Positions 36,439 to 44,070 of a stretch of 60,256 nucleotides of DNA are shown here, one piece after another. Source of the DNA: Clostridiales bacterium (GTDB taxonomy: Bacteria; Bacillota; Clostridia; Lachnospirales; Lachnospiraceae); the NCBI GenBank assembly GCA_012839295.1, contig DUNO01000032.1, forward strand, positions 1 through 60,256. The letters are read 5' to 3'. The notes below the pieces were generated by a model. It was not told where the DNA came from and did no database searches. It saw nothing but the letters and a program-made list of their open reading frames with translations. Position 1 is the first letter of the stretch. Every line of letters starts with the position of its first letter. A program made the translations under genes and the position numbers.

Positions 36439-38040
36439 ATGTTAAAATTATTAATCGCCGATGACGAACCTTTAGTTCAAGCCGGTATCAAATCCATGCT
36501 GAACTGGGAAGATTATAACATTAATATCATTGGAACTGCCATGAACGGTGCCGTGGCCTATGATATGATCAAAGAGCATACTCCCGAAATCGTTATTACG
36601 GATATCAAAATGCCTGTAATGACCGGGCTTGAGCTTGCCAAAAAATGCTACGAGGATAAAATGTCCCTGCCCGTATTTATCATCCTGACAAGCTATGAAG
36701 AATTCCAATTCGTAAAGGAGGCTATTACTTACCGGGTAGTGGATTATCTTGTTAAGCTTGAATTAACGCCGGAGGTCCTTGGTGACTCCATAAGGCGTGC
36801 CATCAGCCAGGTATCCGGCCTGCAGAAGGCTAAGGGTATGACAGAGGCTCCCATAAACAGTCTTTACCTGTTGAAAGAACAGTTTTACACAAGGCTGATC
36901 CTGAATCTGTTTGAATCGGAGCAGCAGTTCGAAACCCAGGCACATAACTTAAATATGAATTTTAACTATCAGGCCTTTGCTGCCAGCTATGTGGAAATAC
37001 ATAGTGAAAAATCAAGCGACATGTCAGCGGAACAGCGTTTTAATCTTTATACAAGCAGCCTGCAGATCGTCAGCGAGCTGACTGCCAAATACATTCCCTG
37101 CCATGTCCTGTCCCTGGATACAAAGCATTTTGCTATTATTTTCTTTCTGAACCAAAGTATTGTAGGCGGCTATAAAGCCCTCATCAAAAATGCAGTGGAA
37201 CAGGTAGGCGCCATGCTCTTTAATTATTACAGCGTTACAATATTTGCAGGCATTGGTTCCCTTGTGTCTGCGCCGATGCAGATTGCTTCCTCTTTCCAGG
37301 ACGCCAAGCAGGTGTTTTCCCAGATCAATTCCGGGAATCTAATTCTTTTTGCGGAAGACATCTCTTATGACCATGCGCTGAAAAATGTATTTAACATATC
37401 CTTGTTCAAAGAAGATATCAGAAAGGCCTATGCGGAATTTGACGAAAAGGCCCTTTACGATATATTCACTTCCATCATGGAATTATTTGAATGTCATTCC
37501 GCACATTATGTACAGGCCCTGGATGCTGCATGCAATATCCTCTACCTGTCCCTCTCCCTTCTAAACAACGGAGAACAGATCGTATCCGACATATTTAAAC
37601 ACAAAAACAACGGCTACCGCTCTCTTTATGAATTGACCAGCGTAGAACAGATTATAGAGTGGCTTGCCCTATTCCGGAACGGTCTCTGCGAAAGCTTTTC
37701 CAAGCATCATAAGGACTATAAAAACCATATTGTCATAAGCGTCAAAAAATATATCCGTGAGCATGTGGCTGAAAAGCTTACTTTGAATAAGGTAGCCGAG
37801 GTATTTAACATCAGCCCGAATTATCTCAGTGTCCTTTTCTCAAAATATAATGATGTGGGTTTTACAGACTATATTAACCAATGCAAAATTGATGCCGCGA
37901 AAAAAATGCTGGCCGACGGTGATTACAAGATATATGAGATCTCTGATATTTTCGGATTCGAAAGTGCTTTTTATTTTAGCCGTGTGTTCAAAAAAGTCAC
38001 TGGCGTATCACCCCGTGATTATATAAATCAAATTTCATAA
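36439..38040 (+). CDS. AraC-type response regulator (YesN-like), long form
   Basis: This 533-residue protein has a receiver domain (1-120; D8/D9, phosphoacceptor D55 in VITDIKMP), a middle region of about 300 residues typical of YesN proteins, and an AraC double helix-turn-helix at about 430-530 (LNKVAEVFNISPNYLSVLF and IYEISDIFGFESAFYFSRVF). It would bind the 13-bp repeats at 34367 and 34448. GGAGG precedes the ATG by six bases. It forms a two-gene unit with the kinase and ends before a bidirectional terminator. Confidence 0.95.
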   Translation: MLKLLIADDEPLVQAGIKSMLNWEDYNINIIGTAMNGAVAYDMIKEHTPEIVITDIKMPVMTGLELAKKCYEDKMSLPVFIILTSYEEFQFVKEAITYRVVDYLVKLELTPEVLGDSIRRAISQVSGLQKAKGMTEAPINSLYLLKEQFYTRLILNLFESEQQFETQAHNLNMNFNYQAFAASYVEIHSEKSSDMSAEQRFNLYTSSLQIVSELTAKYIPCHVLSLDTKHFAIIFFLNQSIVGGYKALIKNAVEQVGAMLFNYYSVTIFAGIGSLVSAPMQIASSFQDAKQVFSQINSGNLILFAEDISYDHALKNVFNISLFKEDIRKAYAEFDEKALYDIFTSIMELFECHSAHYVQALDAACNILYLSLSLLNNGEQIVSDIFKHKNNGYRSLYELTSVEQIIEWLALFRNGLCESFSKHHKDYKNHIVISVKKYIREHVAEKLTLNKVAEVFNISPNYLSVLFSKYNDVGFTDYINQCKIDAAKKMLADGDYKIYEISDIFGFESAFYFSRVFKKVTGVSPRDYINQIS

Positions 38041-38144
38041 ATACTATGTCCATTTTGTATTGCTCCTGCCATTGGGCATAATTTGTACTGCCGGTTATAG
38101 AATGTATTTACTGTAAAAGACGGTACGCTCTATAAATAAAAAGT

Positions 38145-38187
38145 GGAGTGTAAAGAAAGTTATCCTGAAACTCTTTCTTTACACTCC
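38145..38187. terminator. Bidirectional terminator between convergent genes
   Basis: GGAGTGTAAAGAAAG (38145-38159) pairs perfectly with CTTTCTTTACACTCC (38173-38187) around 13 bases. On the minus strand ACTTTTTATTT follows, suiting the gene that ends at 38223. On the plus strand it lies 105 bp past the response-regulator stop. Confidence 0.85.
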
Positions 38188-38222
38188 ATCTCTTATTACT
38201 AATACCAGGATCAGCTCCATCC

Positions 38223-39017
38223 TTATTCTATCTTATCGGTTCCATATAGCTCGAATTGTGACAGCGCCGGAAACGGAGAAGCATCCTCCGCTTTGATTAA
38301 ATGATGCATTTCCACCCATTCGATTGTTTTTTCTTCAAATGCCAGCTCATGGGCTTTATCTGATTTCTCCAACTCCCATACAATTTCCGAACCGTCCGAA
38401 AAGCTGAGGGTAACCTGCTTCCACCAGCTGTCATGGGGAAAATCAGCACGCGTATACATACGCATTCTGCCCGCTTTAATGCTTCTTCCAAAATCCACCT
38501 TTATTCTCGCATCCGGATTTTGGTTAATACCCCAGGATTCATATGGCCATTCCCCATGGGAATGATTTTCACGGTTTCCATTGATGGCATTCTTCGCAGC
38601 AAATACGGATTCTCCCCTTGTCTCTACGTTTGCTGATGCATGGGGAAAGCAGTTCACGTTCTCGTGCTGGTCATATGGATTTTTGGCCAGGTTCTTAACA
38701 GCAATAATCTCATCCTGCTGTGCATATCTGACACCGAGCAAATGCTTATTTCCCGAAAAGCTTTTCGGCGAATAGCAGATCTTATGCTCCCCGAAGGGAA
38801 CGGCAAAATTCATCTGGTGATTTTTCAAATACACAAAAGCGTAGCCTATGGCATCATCCAGCTGGATCATCAAATAAGCCGCTTCCTTTTCGCAGGTAAC
38901 CAAAATCCGGTCTCCCTCTTCATAATACCTGCTATATACCAGCGACACTTCCTCCGCGCTGGCAGCAGCGGCTACCGTATTATCTTTCTTTATAATTTTT
39001 ATGGATAATGACCCCAT
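38223..39017 (-). CDS. Unknown protein with C-terminal discoidin-like carbohydrate-binding domain
   Basis: This 264-residue protein is the third gene of the kduI-kduD operon, 17 bp after kduD. I do not recognise a named family for the whole protein. The C-terminal half (about 120-264) looks like an F5/8-type (galactose-binding-like) domain: FAAKNAINGN, WPYESWGINQNPDARIKVDFG, and WWKQVTLSFSDGSE are typical strands. The N-terminal half is beta-rich without clear motifs. There is no signal peptide or membrane segment, so a cytoplasmic role is expected, perhaps in binding or processing a uronate sugar. It is not an obvious catalytic protein. A start with AGAGGGG upstream supports the ATG at 39017. 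Confidence 0.8.
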   Translation of the reverse strand: MGSLSIKIIKKDNTVAAAASAEEVSLVYSRYYEEGDRILVTCEKEAAYLMIQLDDAIGYAFVYLKNHQMNFAVPFGEHKICYSPKSFSGNKHLLGVRYAQQDEIIAVKNLAKNPYDQHENVNCFPHASANVETRGESVFAAKNAINGNRENHSHGEWPYESWGINQNPDARIKVDFGRSIKAGRMRMYTRADFPHDSWWKQVTLSFSDGSEIVWELEKSDKAHELAFEEKTIEWVEMHHLIKAEDASPFPALSQFELYGTDKIE

Positions 39018-39034
39018 ATCAATCTTCCCCTCTT

Positions 39035-39838
39035 CTATTTCGGCTGCTTACCAATGTATGCAAGAATCCCTCCATCAACATAAAGGACATGGCCGTTCAC
39101 AAAATTAGAAGCCTCGGATGCAAGGAAGACAGCAGGTCCCATCAGATCCTCCGGTTCCCCCCAACGCGCTGCAGGTGTTTTCGCGATAATGAACTGGTCA
39201 AAGGGATGTCTGGAGCCATCTGCCTGAAGCTCTCTAAGCGGTGCTGTCTGAGGGGTAGCTATATATCCCGGCCCAAGGCCATTACACTGGATATTAAATT
39301 CCCCATACTCGGAGGCTATGTTCTTGGTCAGCATCTTTAATCCGCCCTTTGCCGCTGCATAGGCGGATACTGTTTCCCTGCCCAATTCACTCATCATGGA
39401 ACAGATGTTAATAATTTTGCCATGGCCTTTTTTAATCATGCCTGGGATAACTGCTTTTGACATAATAAATGGAGCATTGAGGTCAACATCAATTACCTGC
39501 CTGAATTCTGCTGCTGTCATCTCACACATGGGAATTCGTTTGATAATTCCGGCATTGTTGACCAGAATATCGATAACACCAACCTCCTCTTCGATACGGT
39601 CTATCATTTCCTTTACCTGTTCTTCGTTAGTGACGTCGCAAACATAGCCTTTCGCATCAATTCCCTGCGCCCTATAGGACTCAAGTCCTTTATCAACGGC
39701 TTCCTGCTTAATATCATTAAACACAATCCTTGCCCCTGCTGCCGCATATGCACTTGCTATGGCAAAGCCGATGCCATAGGATCCCCCTGTTACTAATGCA
39801 ATTTTACCTTCCAAAGAGAAACGGCTCATTATATCCAT
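39035..39838 (-). CDS. kduD: 2-Dehydro-3-deoxy-D-gluconate 5-dehydrogenase
   Basis: This 267-residue short-chain dehydrogenase has the NAD(P)-binding TGGSYGIG at 17-24, NNAG near 92, and the catalytic Ser-Tyr-Lys set in ICSMMSE and YAAAKG. Members of this KduD-like group oxidise or reduce 3-deoxy-hexulosonates. It follows kduI by 38 bp, so the pair should turn 5-dehydro-4-deoxy-D-glucuronate (from GH88-released unsaturated uronate) into 2-keto-3-deoxygluconate. KDG kinase and aldolase are not in the window. A sister function, gluconate 5-dehydrogenase, cannot be excluded from sequence alone but is unlikely next to kduI. Confidence 0.92.
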   Translation of the reverse strand: MDIMSRFSLEGKIALVTGGSYGIGFAIASAYAAAGARIVFNDIKQEAVDKGLESYRAQGIDAKGYVCDVTNEEQVKEMIDRIEEEVGVIDILVNNAGIIKRIPMCEMTAAEFRQVIDVDLNAPFIMSKAVIPGMIKKGHGKIINICSMMSELGRETVSAYAAAKGGLKMLTKNIASEYGEFNIQCNGLGPGYIATPQTAPLRELQADGSRHPFDQFIIAKTPAARWGEPEDLMGPAVFLASEASNFVNGHVLYVDGGILAYIGKQPK

Positions 39839-39876
39839 ATAAGCACCTATCCTTTCTTAATTTTATAATAGCTCTT

Positions 39877-40740
39877 TTATAACAGCTCTCCCATTGAAAC
39901 ATGATCCATATCATCGAAGGCCTGGTTTTCTCCAACCATTCCCCAGATAAAGGAGTAGGCCTGCGTTCCGCAGCCGGAGTGGATGGACCAGCTCGGAGAA
40001 ATAATTGCTTCTTCATTCCGCACTACGATATGACGTGTCTGTGTAGGCTCTCCCATATAATGCATCACTGCTGAATTCTCCTGCAGGTTGAAATACAGAT
40101 AGACTTCCATACGCCTGTCATGTGTGTGGCAGGGCATCGTATTCCAAACACTGCCCTCCTTAAGGGTTGTCATTCCCATGACTAATTGACAGCTTTCCAC
40201 CTGTCCGGGGAGAATGTATTTATTGATGGTTCTATGGTTACATTCCTTCTGGCTTCCCAATTCAACCTTATTCTCATCTTTGATGATTATGGTTCCTTCC
40301 TGGGGATTTCCCTGCAGTTTAATAAGTACCGTAGGATAGGCCTTATGAGCCGGCGCACTGTTAAAATAAAATTTTGCCGGTGTCTGGGCATTGCTGCTCC
40401 GGAATTCAATCTGCTGGGTTCCTAACCCAAGGTACATTCCATCCATGCTCTCCAAAGGATACTCTTTTCCATCGGCAATAATCGTTCCTGCACCGCCGAT
40501 ATTAATGACACCCATTTCTCTTCTTTGTAAAAAGTAATCCGCACGTAATTCCTCTCCGGCAGTCAGTAAGATGGGTTCCACCGGTACTGCCGCTCCTGTG
40601 ATAATCCGGTCAATCTGGCTGTATACCATCTTGGTTTCACCAGGTATAAACAGATTCTGAATTAAAAATTCTTCCCTCAACCGGTCTGTTGTATAAAACT
40701 TTACATCCTTAGGTGATACTGAATTTCTTGTTTCCATCAT
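39877..40740 (-). CDS. kduI: 5-Dehydro-4-deoxy-D-glucuronate isomerase
   Basis: This 287-residue cupin-fold isomerase has the expected zinc site in CHTHDRRMEVYLYF (about residues 200-213) and a later histidine in SWSIHSGCGT. The N-terminal ORFs start METRNSVSPKDVKFYTTDRL is typical of KduI. It converts 4-deoxy-5-keto-hexuronate to the 2,5-diketo form used by KduD. It heads the kduI-kduD-38223 operon, divergent from the AraC regulator at 41158, across a 417-bp control region. Confidence 0.95.
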   Translation of the reverse strand: MMETRNSVSPKDVKFYTTDRLREEFLIQNLFIPGETKMVYSQIDRIITGAAVPVEPILLTAGEELRADYFLQRREMGVINIGGAGTIIADGKEYPLESMDGMYLGLGTQQIEFRSSNAQTPAKFYFNSAPAHKAYPTVLIKLQGNPQEGTIIIKDENKVELGSQKECNHRTINKYILPGQVESCQLVMGMTTLKEGSVWNTMPCHTHDRRMEVYLYFNLQENSAVMHYMGEPTQTRHIVVRNEEAIISPSWSIHSGCGTQAYSFIWGMVGENQAFDDMDHVSMGELL

Positions 40741-41157
40741 TTTTCATCCTTTCTATGCTTATTAATTAATAATTTTTATTCTTTCATCTCCTTAACAGCT
40801 TTTCATCCGGCTCCAGCCTTATTGTTAAGCCGGCTTTTGAATAACCTTAGCCGTAAATCGAAACCCCACACTCCACTATTGAATAACTTCCTAGCTATAA
40901 TCAGCATATCATATTATATTTGCTATTTCTTGTGATAACTTGATCAAAATGTTGCATATTTTGAACCAGCCTGTTATAATCAGAGAAAGGCTTGGGGAAA
41001 GATTGGAAAAAGGAACAAAAAAACAGAAGAGTTTATTATAGAAGAGGAAAACCGATGCCGGGAAGAACAAGAAAACCAAAATCTGCATATCTAATATCTT
41101 TTTAATTTACGGTGCCCCATAACGGAATACCAGCCGGGCTCCGGGAAAGGTGTCGCC
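40741..41157. promoter_or_regulatory. Divergent control region of kduI and the AraC gene
   Basis: The plus-strand promoter is TTGCAT (40952-40957), 17-bp spacer, TATAAT (40975-40980), giving a leader of about 170 bases. That leader holds a 16-codon open frame at 41055-41105 (MPGRTRKPKSAYLISF) with GAGG seven bases before its ATG; whether it is translated is unknown. For kduI a TATAAT lies on the minus strand near 40911-40916 without a good -35, as expected for AraC-dependent activation. Near it, TGATAACTTGATCA is a partial dyad that could bind the regulator. Confidence 0.55.
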
Positions 41158-42009
41158 ATGAAACAGTGTACTTCCTGCCAGGAAGCAATGGATTCCTGTA
41201 TTGCAAAACAATATTTTGCAATTGCCCATTTATATAAGAATGAAAAAATCATGAGTATGCACATTCACGATTGTTATGAAATTTATTACTCCATTACCGG
41301 TGGAAAGCAGTTTTTAATTGATAACCGTTTTTATGACATCCACCCTGGTGATATTTTCTTTATTAACCAGTACGAAAGCCACTACTTAAGCCAGATCGAC
41401 CATGAGGTGCTAGAGCGCATCGTAATCTCGGTTTCACCGGAATTTCTGAAGTCTCTTTCCTCGAAAGAAACTGATTTAAACCAATGCTTCTTCTATGATA
41501 AAAAGATTAATCACAAGCTATCCTTAAACCCTGAAGAGCAAAAACGTTTTTTGTACTATATCCATAAAATCTGCAGCACGAATGGTTTCGGCGAAGATCT
41601 GATTGAACGGTCTGTCTTCACGGAGCTTATGGTTTTTCTGAACCAGCTTTTCTTTATCCAGCAGGGTGAAAACGAAAAGGAAGCACCCGAATATCATCAG
41701 CAGGTTGATAAGATTCTGACCTACATCAATCAAAATCTACAGAATGAATTATCAATTGCCGAGTTATCCGAACACTTCTTCCTGAGTCCGTCCTATATCT
41801 GCAGAATTTTTAAATCATCTACAGGAACAACGATCAACAAATATATTATTGCCAAAAGGATTGCCCTTGCAAAATCACTGTTAGTACAAGGCTATACCGT
41901 GAATGAGACCTGGGAGCAGTGCGGCTTCCATGATTATAGTAATTTCCTAAAATCCTTTACAAAGACTGTAGGTATTTCACCAAAAAAATATTCCAGGTTC
42001 TCCACTTAA
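41158..42009 (+). CDS. AraC-family transcriptional regulator with cupin sensor
   Basis: This 283-residue protein has an N-terminal cupin-like sensor (MHIHDCYEIYYSITGGKQFLI, about 36-56, and IHPGDIFFINQYESH) and an AraC double helix-turn-helix at about 185-283 (LSIAELSEHFFLSPSYICRIF and VNETWEQCGFHDYSNFLKSF). It diverges from kduI and probably activates it in response to a uronate-derived ligand. The convergent GH43 gene may also be a target. Terminated by the long hairpin that starts three bases after its stop. Confidence 0.93.
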   Translation: MKQCTSCQEAMDSCIAKQYFAIAHLYKNEKIMSMHIHDCYEIYYSITGGKQFLIDNRFYDIHPGDIFFINQYESHYLSQIDHEVLERIVISVSPEFLKSLSSKETDLNQCFFYDKKINHKLSLNPEEQKRFLYYIHKICSTNGFGEDLIERSVFTELMVFLNQLFFIQQGENEKEAPEYHQQVDKILTYINQNLQNELSIAELSEHFFLSPSYICRIFKSSTGTTINKYIIAKRIALAKSLLVQGYTVNETWEQCGFHDYSNFLKSFTKTVGISPKKYSRFST

Positions 42010-42011
42010 AG

Positions 42012-42117
42012 AGAATAGGGTGTTGCAAAAAGAAAATCCCATACCATATATTGCAGGATTATCCTATGTTATCTGCAATATATGGTATGCTTTTTCCATT
42101 TTGCAACACCCTATTCT
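42012..42117. terminator. 106-nt near-perfect hairpin between convergent genes
   Basis: Outer arms GAATAGGGTGTTGCAAAA (42013-42030) and its complement (42099-42116) pair perfectly over 18 bp and extend one more pair. Inner arms ATACCATATATTGCAG (42041-42056) and CTGCAATATATGGTAT (42073-42088) pair over 16 bp. It lies between the AraC gene (ends 42009) and GH43 (ends 42195), so it can serve both as a bidirectional terminator. Its length is more than a terminator needs; a small palindromic insertion is possible. Confidence 0.75.
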
Positions 42118-42194
42118 TTATGTTATATATTTTTTATATACATTTAACGCGGTTCAGCATAACATCATTACATATATCCCGGGAAACATGATCA

Positions 42195-43832
42195 TCATTT
42201 TGGCTGATAATCAAAATAGTCAAAGGCCGCATACTTCTCCTTTGTTTCAGTAACACCGCTGGCATACATTCCGATATAAGCTCCTACGAAGCCTCCTGCT
42301 GTCTCAGAGCCTAAGAAGCTGCCGTCCACCTTCTCAGCCACTAATTTTAATTCATCCCCGGACAATCCTGCATAGAAGCTATAATCCGTCTCCTCGCCCT
42401 GGATTTTCAGGATAAGGGCATTTTCGTTATTCCCAGCGTCAACCTGGACGCTGCCCATACAGGTTTCCTTATAATATTGTTTTCCGTTCTCGATTTGCGT
42501 TCTGGTTGCTATGCAGCTTACAAAGATCCTGCCACCATCACCCTTGCTGCATTCCAATCGCAGCTGGTGCGCATCATTTTGAAGGATCACAAGGCCAGCA
42601 CATTCCTTATCCTCCGGCCGGAAGATTATTTTTACCGCTGCCTCAAAATTTATATGCTGCTGCCTCCTGCCTAGAAAGCTGACACAGCCCTCTGACTTGC
42701 CCAAAAGCTGGAAGCGTTCGAAGATGTTTGCACTTGCTCCATCCATTTCCCATGGGGTAAGCTGATTTTTTAGCAACTGCAGCTTCAGGCAGCTATCTTC
42801 AATTTTTGCAAAATTCCCCTTCGGTGTTCCCAGGTAATTCCACTCAAGGCCTAAAACAGGAGAATCAAAGTGTTCGACCCTACGCTGTAAAACCCCGTCA
42901 GAATGATTCCCGCCATCCATTTGAAGACTGTCCGGAGAAGGATACGTAAATTCCACCTTCCCTGTCCCATAGCTTACGATTGGCCATCCATCCTCCCAGG
43001 TAACCGGTGCAAGGAAGGTTTCCCTGCCGAGAATCTTATGGTAGCCCTTCATAAGCCTTGAACCCAGCATCACCATATACCAGGAGCCATCCTTCAATTC
43101 AACAAGATCCCCATGCCCAACATTGCATATCGGGTAGTTCTTGCCCAGATGCCTATGGGTTAAGATCGGATTTCCTTCATAGCCCTTATATTCACCCATG
43201 ATCTCCTTGCTTCTGCTGATCGTTATGGCATGGAAATGCTCCGTACCTCCCTCAGCAATCATCAGGTAGTACCAGCCATCCTTTTTATACAGGTGGGGTC
43301 CTTCCGGAGAAGCCGCCCCTTTTAGTGCACCCTGCCATAATATTTTGCGCTCTCCTACCAGCTCCATCTTTTCTAAATCAATCTGGCTGCAGTAAATTCC
43401 CTGCTCATTTCCAAAGCCGGTGGTTCCTGTATAATACACCTTTCCATCATCATCAAAAAATAAGGATGGGTCAATGCCATCCGCACCCTCCAGGATATGC
43501 ATCTCTGACCAGGGGCCTTTCGGATCCTTGGCTGTAACAATGAAGTTCTTGCATCCCAGGCTCATGTTGGTAGTAATCATATAGAAAGTACCCTTGTTAT
43601 AACGGATGGTTGGCGCAAAAATTCCTCCGGAAATCATCTCATGGGTTAAGGGCAGCTGGCTTGGCCTGTCCAGCACATATCCGATCTGTTCCCAATGCGT
43701 CAGATCCCTGCTATGAAAAATAGGTACTCCCGGAAAAAAGCTAAAGCTTGAAGTAACTAAGTAAAAATCATCCTCTACCCGTACAATGGATGGATCCGGA
43801 TAAAATCCGGGAATAATCGGATTGTTTATCAT
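42195..43832 (-). CDS. Glycoside hydrolase family 43 (xylosidase/arabinofuranosidase-like)
   Basis: This 545-residue enzyme has the five-bladed beta-propeller of GH43 with the three acids D13 (YPDPS), D121 (GIDPSLF) and E177 (SPEGPHLYK), and a C-terminal beta-sandwich domain (about 330-545) common in beta-xylosidases. It releases terminal xylose or arabinose from short oligosaccharides. No signal peptide is present, so it is cytoplasmic. It stands alone between the hairpin at 42012-42117 and a probable operator at 43872-43896, and its AAGGAGGAG ribosome site is strong. Xylose in a glycosaminoglycan linkage region or in plant xylan could be its substrate; the context does not decide. Confidence 0.92.
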   Translation of the reverse strand: MINNPIIPGFYPDPSIVRVEDDFYLVTSSFSFFPGVPIFHSRDLTHWEQIGYVLDRPSQLPLTHEMISGGIFAPTIRYNKGTFYMITTNMSLGCKNFIVTAKDPKGPWSEMHILEGADGIDPSLFFDDDGKVYYTGTTGFGNEQGIYCSQIDLEKMELVGERKILWQGALKGAASPEGPHLYKKDGWYYLMIAEGGTEHFHAITISRSKEIMGEYKGYEGNPILTHRHLGKNYPICNVGHGDLVELKDGSWYMVMLGSRLMKGYHKILGRETFLAPVTWEDGWPIVSYGTGKVEFTYPSPDSLQMDGGNHSDGVLQRRVEHFDSPVLGLEWNYLGTPKGNFAKIEDSCLKLQLLKNQLTPWEMDGASANIFERFQLLGKSEGCVSFLGRRQQHINFEAAVKIIFRPEDKECAGLVILQNDAHQLRLECSKGDGGRIFVSCIATRTQIENGKQYYKETCMGSVQVDAGNNENALILKIQGEETDYSFYAGLSGDELKLVAEKVDGSFLGSETAGGFVGAYIGMYASGVTETKEKYAAFDYFDYQPK

Positions 43833-43871
43833 GACACTTCTCCTCCTTGTTTACATTATCTTGTTCATATT

Positions 43872-43896
43872 ATATAGTTTAATATATAAACTATAT
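43872..43896 (-). promoter_or_regulatory. Palindromic operator in the GH43 promoter
   Basis: ATATAGTTTA and TAAACTATAT form a perfect dyad around 5 bases, about 40-65 bp before the GH43 ATG. On the minus strand TTGGGG near 43917-43922 and TATAGT about 16 bp on give a plausible promoter, which the dyad overlaps. The binding regulator is not known. The rest of 43897-43998 shows nothing. Confidence 0.5.
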
Positions 43897-43998
43897 TAAG
43901 TTTACCATATTCCCCAAGGAATTACCAAGCAAAATTATGACCTTATTATAGTAAAATCATAACCTTATCGGATAAATTGGAATTTACAAATCCCATAT

Positions 43999-44070
43999 TT
44001 ATAAAGAAGCCTCCTGCTTCCATTTTGAGCTTCGTTCATACTGTTCCAGGATCAGATCAATCCGTGTCAT
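43999..44070 (-). pseudogene. Truncated jetD remnant overlapping jetC
   Basis: In the minus-strand frame an ATG at 44070, inside the last codons of jetC, opens 23 codons ending at a TAA (43999-44001). The peptide ends ILEQYERSSKWKQEASL. JetD proteins of Wadjet systems begin with a similar short Ile/Leu-rich helix followed by YERS, and jetD normally follows jetC with such an overlap. No JetD sequence continues after the stop, and the GH43 promoter begins about 80 bp further on. I read this as the start of a deleted jetD gene. This rests on one short motif and gene order; it could be chance. Confidence 0.55.
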
